Source: Orthonyx spaldingii (taxonomy: Eukaryota; Chordata; Aves; Passeriformes; Orthonychidae). Taken from it: 64,000 nt of DNA. The stretch covers positions 374,659 through 438,658 of the forward strand of contig VZTJ01004489.1 in the NCBI GenBank assembly GCA_013397795.1. Reading direction: 5' to 3'. A program made the position numbers and the translations under genes. Positions 62,072 to 64,000 of the stretch are shown here, piece by piece; the first letter of the stretch is position 1; every line of letters begins with the position of its first letter. Under the pieces are notes generated by a model. It saw only the letters and a list, made by a program, of their open reading frames with translations. It did not search any database and had not been told where the DNA came from.

Positions 62072-62390
62072 TTTTGAGTATTGATTGGTATACAATCCAA
62101 TTAAAAGTTGTTCTGCCTCCAGGAAAAAAACCCCATATTTAAGAGTGGGACACCTGAGAAAAGACCATTTTTTTTCTTGTCCTGTTGCTGCCAGAGAAGC
62201 AGGTCCTCTGCTTCTCTCTCTGATAAGACTGGGCCCTTGCCTTCCCCGGCAACCCCCCCCTGAGGGAGGAAGAGGAGTTTGGAGCGGCAGTGGAGCTGAG
62301 TGTGGGGGATTATCCCGCTCTTAAATATTATTTTTTTTTCTGGAGGTGGAACAACTTTTAATTGGATTGTATACCTATCAGTACTTAAAA
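62072..62390. mobile_element. Inverted-repeat element, MITE/foldback-like
   Basis: Left arm 62,072-62,150 and right arm 62,313-62,390 are reverse complements at roughly 86% identity by eye, with one indel in the A/T run. A perfect 26-bp core lies at 62,087-62,112 and 62,350-62,375 (it begins GGTATACAATCC), and a second block, ATATTTAAGAG then GGGA, closes the inner end of both arms. The 162-bp spacer is GC-richer, with a C-rich run and its own 10-bp hairpin. No protein frame in it is convincing. Size (319 bp) and arm length suit a non-autonomous DNA transposon, but no clear target-site duplication or known terminal motif was seen. Alternatives are a local inverted duplication or a hairpin-RNA source. 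Confidence 0.6.
62194..62218. repeat. Perfect 10-bp-stem hairpin in spacer
   Basis: AGAGAAGCAG at 62,194-62,203 pairs exactly with CTGCTTCTCT at 62,209-62,218 around the loop GTCCT. It lies in the spacer between the two long inverted arms, but off-centre. Confidence 0.85.
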
Positions 62391-64000
62391 CTAACTGGTC
62401 ACTAGTTCTGTTTCTCAGGAAGCAAACTGTACTACTTCCTGCAGCATAGGTCACTTCCAAGACTGACCTTTCCTAGGTAAACCCAGGACTCGTACTATCA
62501 TAGACTGGTCCTAACCTGACTCCATGATACCTCAGATCCTGCCTTCAGTTTAAATTCTTGCAGGGCAGCTTAGGAGTTTGAGTGAAGAAACCTGTTGTTT
62601 GTAATGCAGCTATGAAGGACAGCATTTCATACTGGCTAACAAGAAGAGAAGATTTATTATGTACTTAGGAGGTGTTACTTCTATGCATATTTTGCAAAAC
62701 TGAAGGGAAATAAGTAGACTTCTGTCCCCTTCCCCCTGAAGAAAAGAAATTTGACAGCTGTGAATGGAACAGACTGAAGCCATTTTGGAAATGGATGTTT
62801 AAATTGTACAGCATTGATGGGACTGTTTAATAAGTATTCTCTCTTTTTCTTTCATTGCATGAGGTTTTGCTTTTCTTGGATCACTCAGATTCTTGTAAAA
62901 ATGTAATAAGCTACTATTCTGAATATGCCGAATAAGAAACAGATGGATCTCTTTAAAGAATAGTCTATCAGTAATATTAATGGGATCTCATGTTGAGGAA
63001 CCAGGCACCTCCCTTTCCTTAAGCCAGCCTTCTTGGCCTGAACAAAGAGGCTCTTCTAACAATGACTTGCACATGGAGAAAGAGGAGGTTTTGGTAGCTA
63101 CAATATAAAACGACATTTTTTTCTCCTCAGAATGTATTTTTAATGTGCTATATACCCTTGGCTATTATGCACGAGGTTTCCTGTGGTGGACTGATTTGAA
63201 TGCAAGGCTTGACCTTGTTGTCAATGCCTCTCTCACACCACAATTCAACTGGCGTAGTGGAGATCCTCTGACATAAGTGTCGTCCTCCCCAGTTAATACC
63301 GTGTAGGGCTATATTCATGTAACTAAGCAAGAACCTTCTGAATAAAGAAAACTCCAGTTGGTGTAGCAAACAACAGAATGTACATAACACACCTTAGACA
63401 TCAACTTATGTATGTAAGATTAGAATTCCAGGTTTTGCATTATCTTTTTGCTTTAGCGGAAGTGGCCCTGTACTCTCCTGTTCTCTTGTCTCATGTCACC
63501 TTTCTCAAGAAAGGGAGCTTAGTGGTATCAGTGGCTGAGTACTGCTTCATCTTCATGAACAACAGCTTCTTATAACCCATAACAGATATATTTCCATGCT
63601 ATGAACTCTCAAAACCTGACTTACCTGCTGTGCTGAAAGCCAGAATAGCAGCTTCAGATATAAATATGCCTATTAGACCCTGATGATGCACTTGGTGTGT
63701 CAACCCCTGGGTTGTCTGTGAGACAGCCAAGTGGATAAAGGCAAGTGTGGGACAGATTCGGTGATTCCTGTAGCCGCCCCAACTGTTAAATGGGTGTCAT
63801 GGGCAAAGCACGTGAGTTACACAAAAGATGTACTTCAGAAAAATCAAATAATAAAGCCAAGATGTTTCTTTACTGCTGTTATTTTCTTTTATTTGGGCTA
63901 TTTCCAAAGTTGGGCGGATGGGCTGTACAGCACTTGTTTGTTGATGAAATGATAACCTAGATAAAGCACATACATACTGTTATTTTAATAAAAGAAACAA
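62391..64000. other. Gene-free AT-rich DNA
   Basis: No supported gene up to the window edge. Frames of 80, 65 and 73 codons have no recognisable domain. No further copy of the 62-kb inverted-repeat arms was noticed here. Confidence 0.55.

Noticed and set aside
1..64000. CRISPR arrays, bacterial operons, ribosome binding sites
   Set aside because: Composition, CR1 repeats and absence of long frames show vertebrate nuclear DNA; no regularly spaced repeats were seen.

Overview
The window looks like gene-free (intergenic or deep intronic) vertebrate DNA, most probably from a bird. The host call rests on repeats. There are two 5'-truncated CR1 LINE 3' ends of avian type, one of them closing with the usual imperfect ATTCTRTG-like 3' repeat. 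There is one very short minus-strand CR1 end, plus older CR1/L3-like and MIR-like remnants. Repeat density is low, there are no Alu/L1/B-type elements, and the base composition is AT-rich and CpG-poor. The species cannot be named from this sequence.

No protein-coding gene, rRNA, tRNA, known small RNA or CRISPR array could be supported. All open frames are short (the longest is 142 codons), overlap on both strands, and show no recognisable domain. Some are shadows of repeats: the frames around 23.5-24.3 kb lie in a CR1 element, and the 63-codon frame at 49.33-49.52 kb lies in an ancient CR1/L3-like 3' region.

Layout: 1-15.9 kb is unique AT-rich DNA with MIR-like traces (about 1.4 and 7.8 kb), a 40-bp tandem duplication (5.4 kb) and one candidate splice-flanked exon (about 2.0 kb). 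At 15.96-16.21 kb there is a short CpG-dense patch, followed at 16.86-16.93 kb by three TAATTA motifs; together these are the best candidate regulatory neighbourhood. An assembly gap of 76 N sits at 21,961-22,036 next to a poly-T run. A roughly 640-bp CR1 fragment lies at 23.54-24.18 kb. From 24 to 49 kb there is unique DNA with MIR-like traces, a 38-bp tandem duplication (28.6 kb) and a GC-rich patch (44.4-44.7 kb). Old CR1/L3-like remnants lie at 49.35-49.52 and 57.28-57.34 kb, and a second CR1 of the same type as the first at 59.62-59.80 kb.

The most striking structure is at 62,072-62,390: two arms of about 79 bp in inverted orientation, roughly 86% identical by eye with a perfect 26-bp core, around a 162-bp GC-richer spacer that holds its own 10-bp hairpin. 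It resembles a non-autonomous DNA transposon (MITE/foldback) or a locus able to form a long hairpin RNA. I cannot assign it to a named family. I found no evidence of a multi-gene system.
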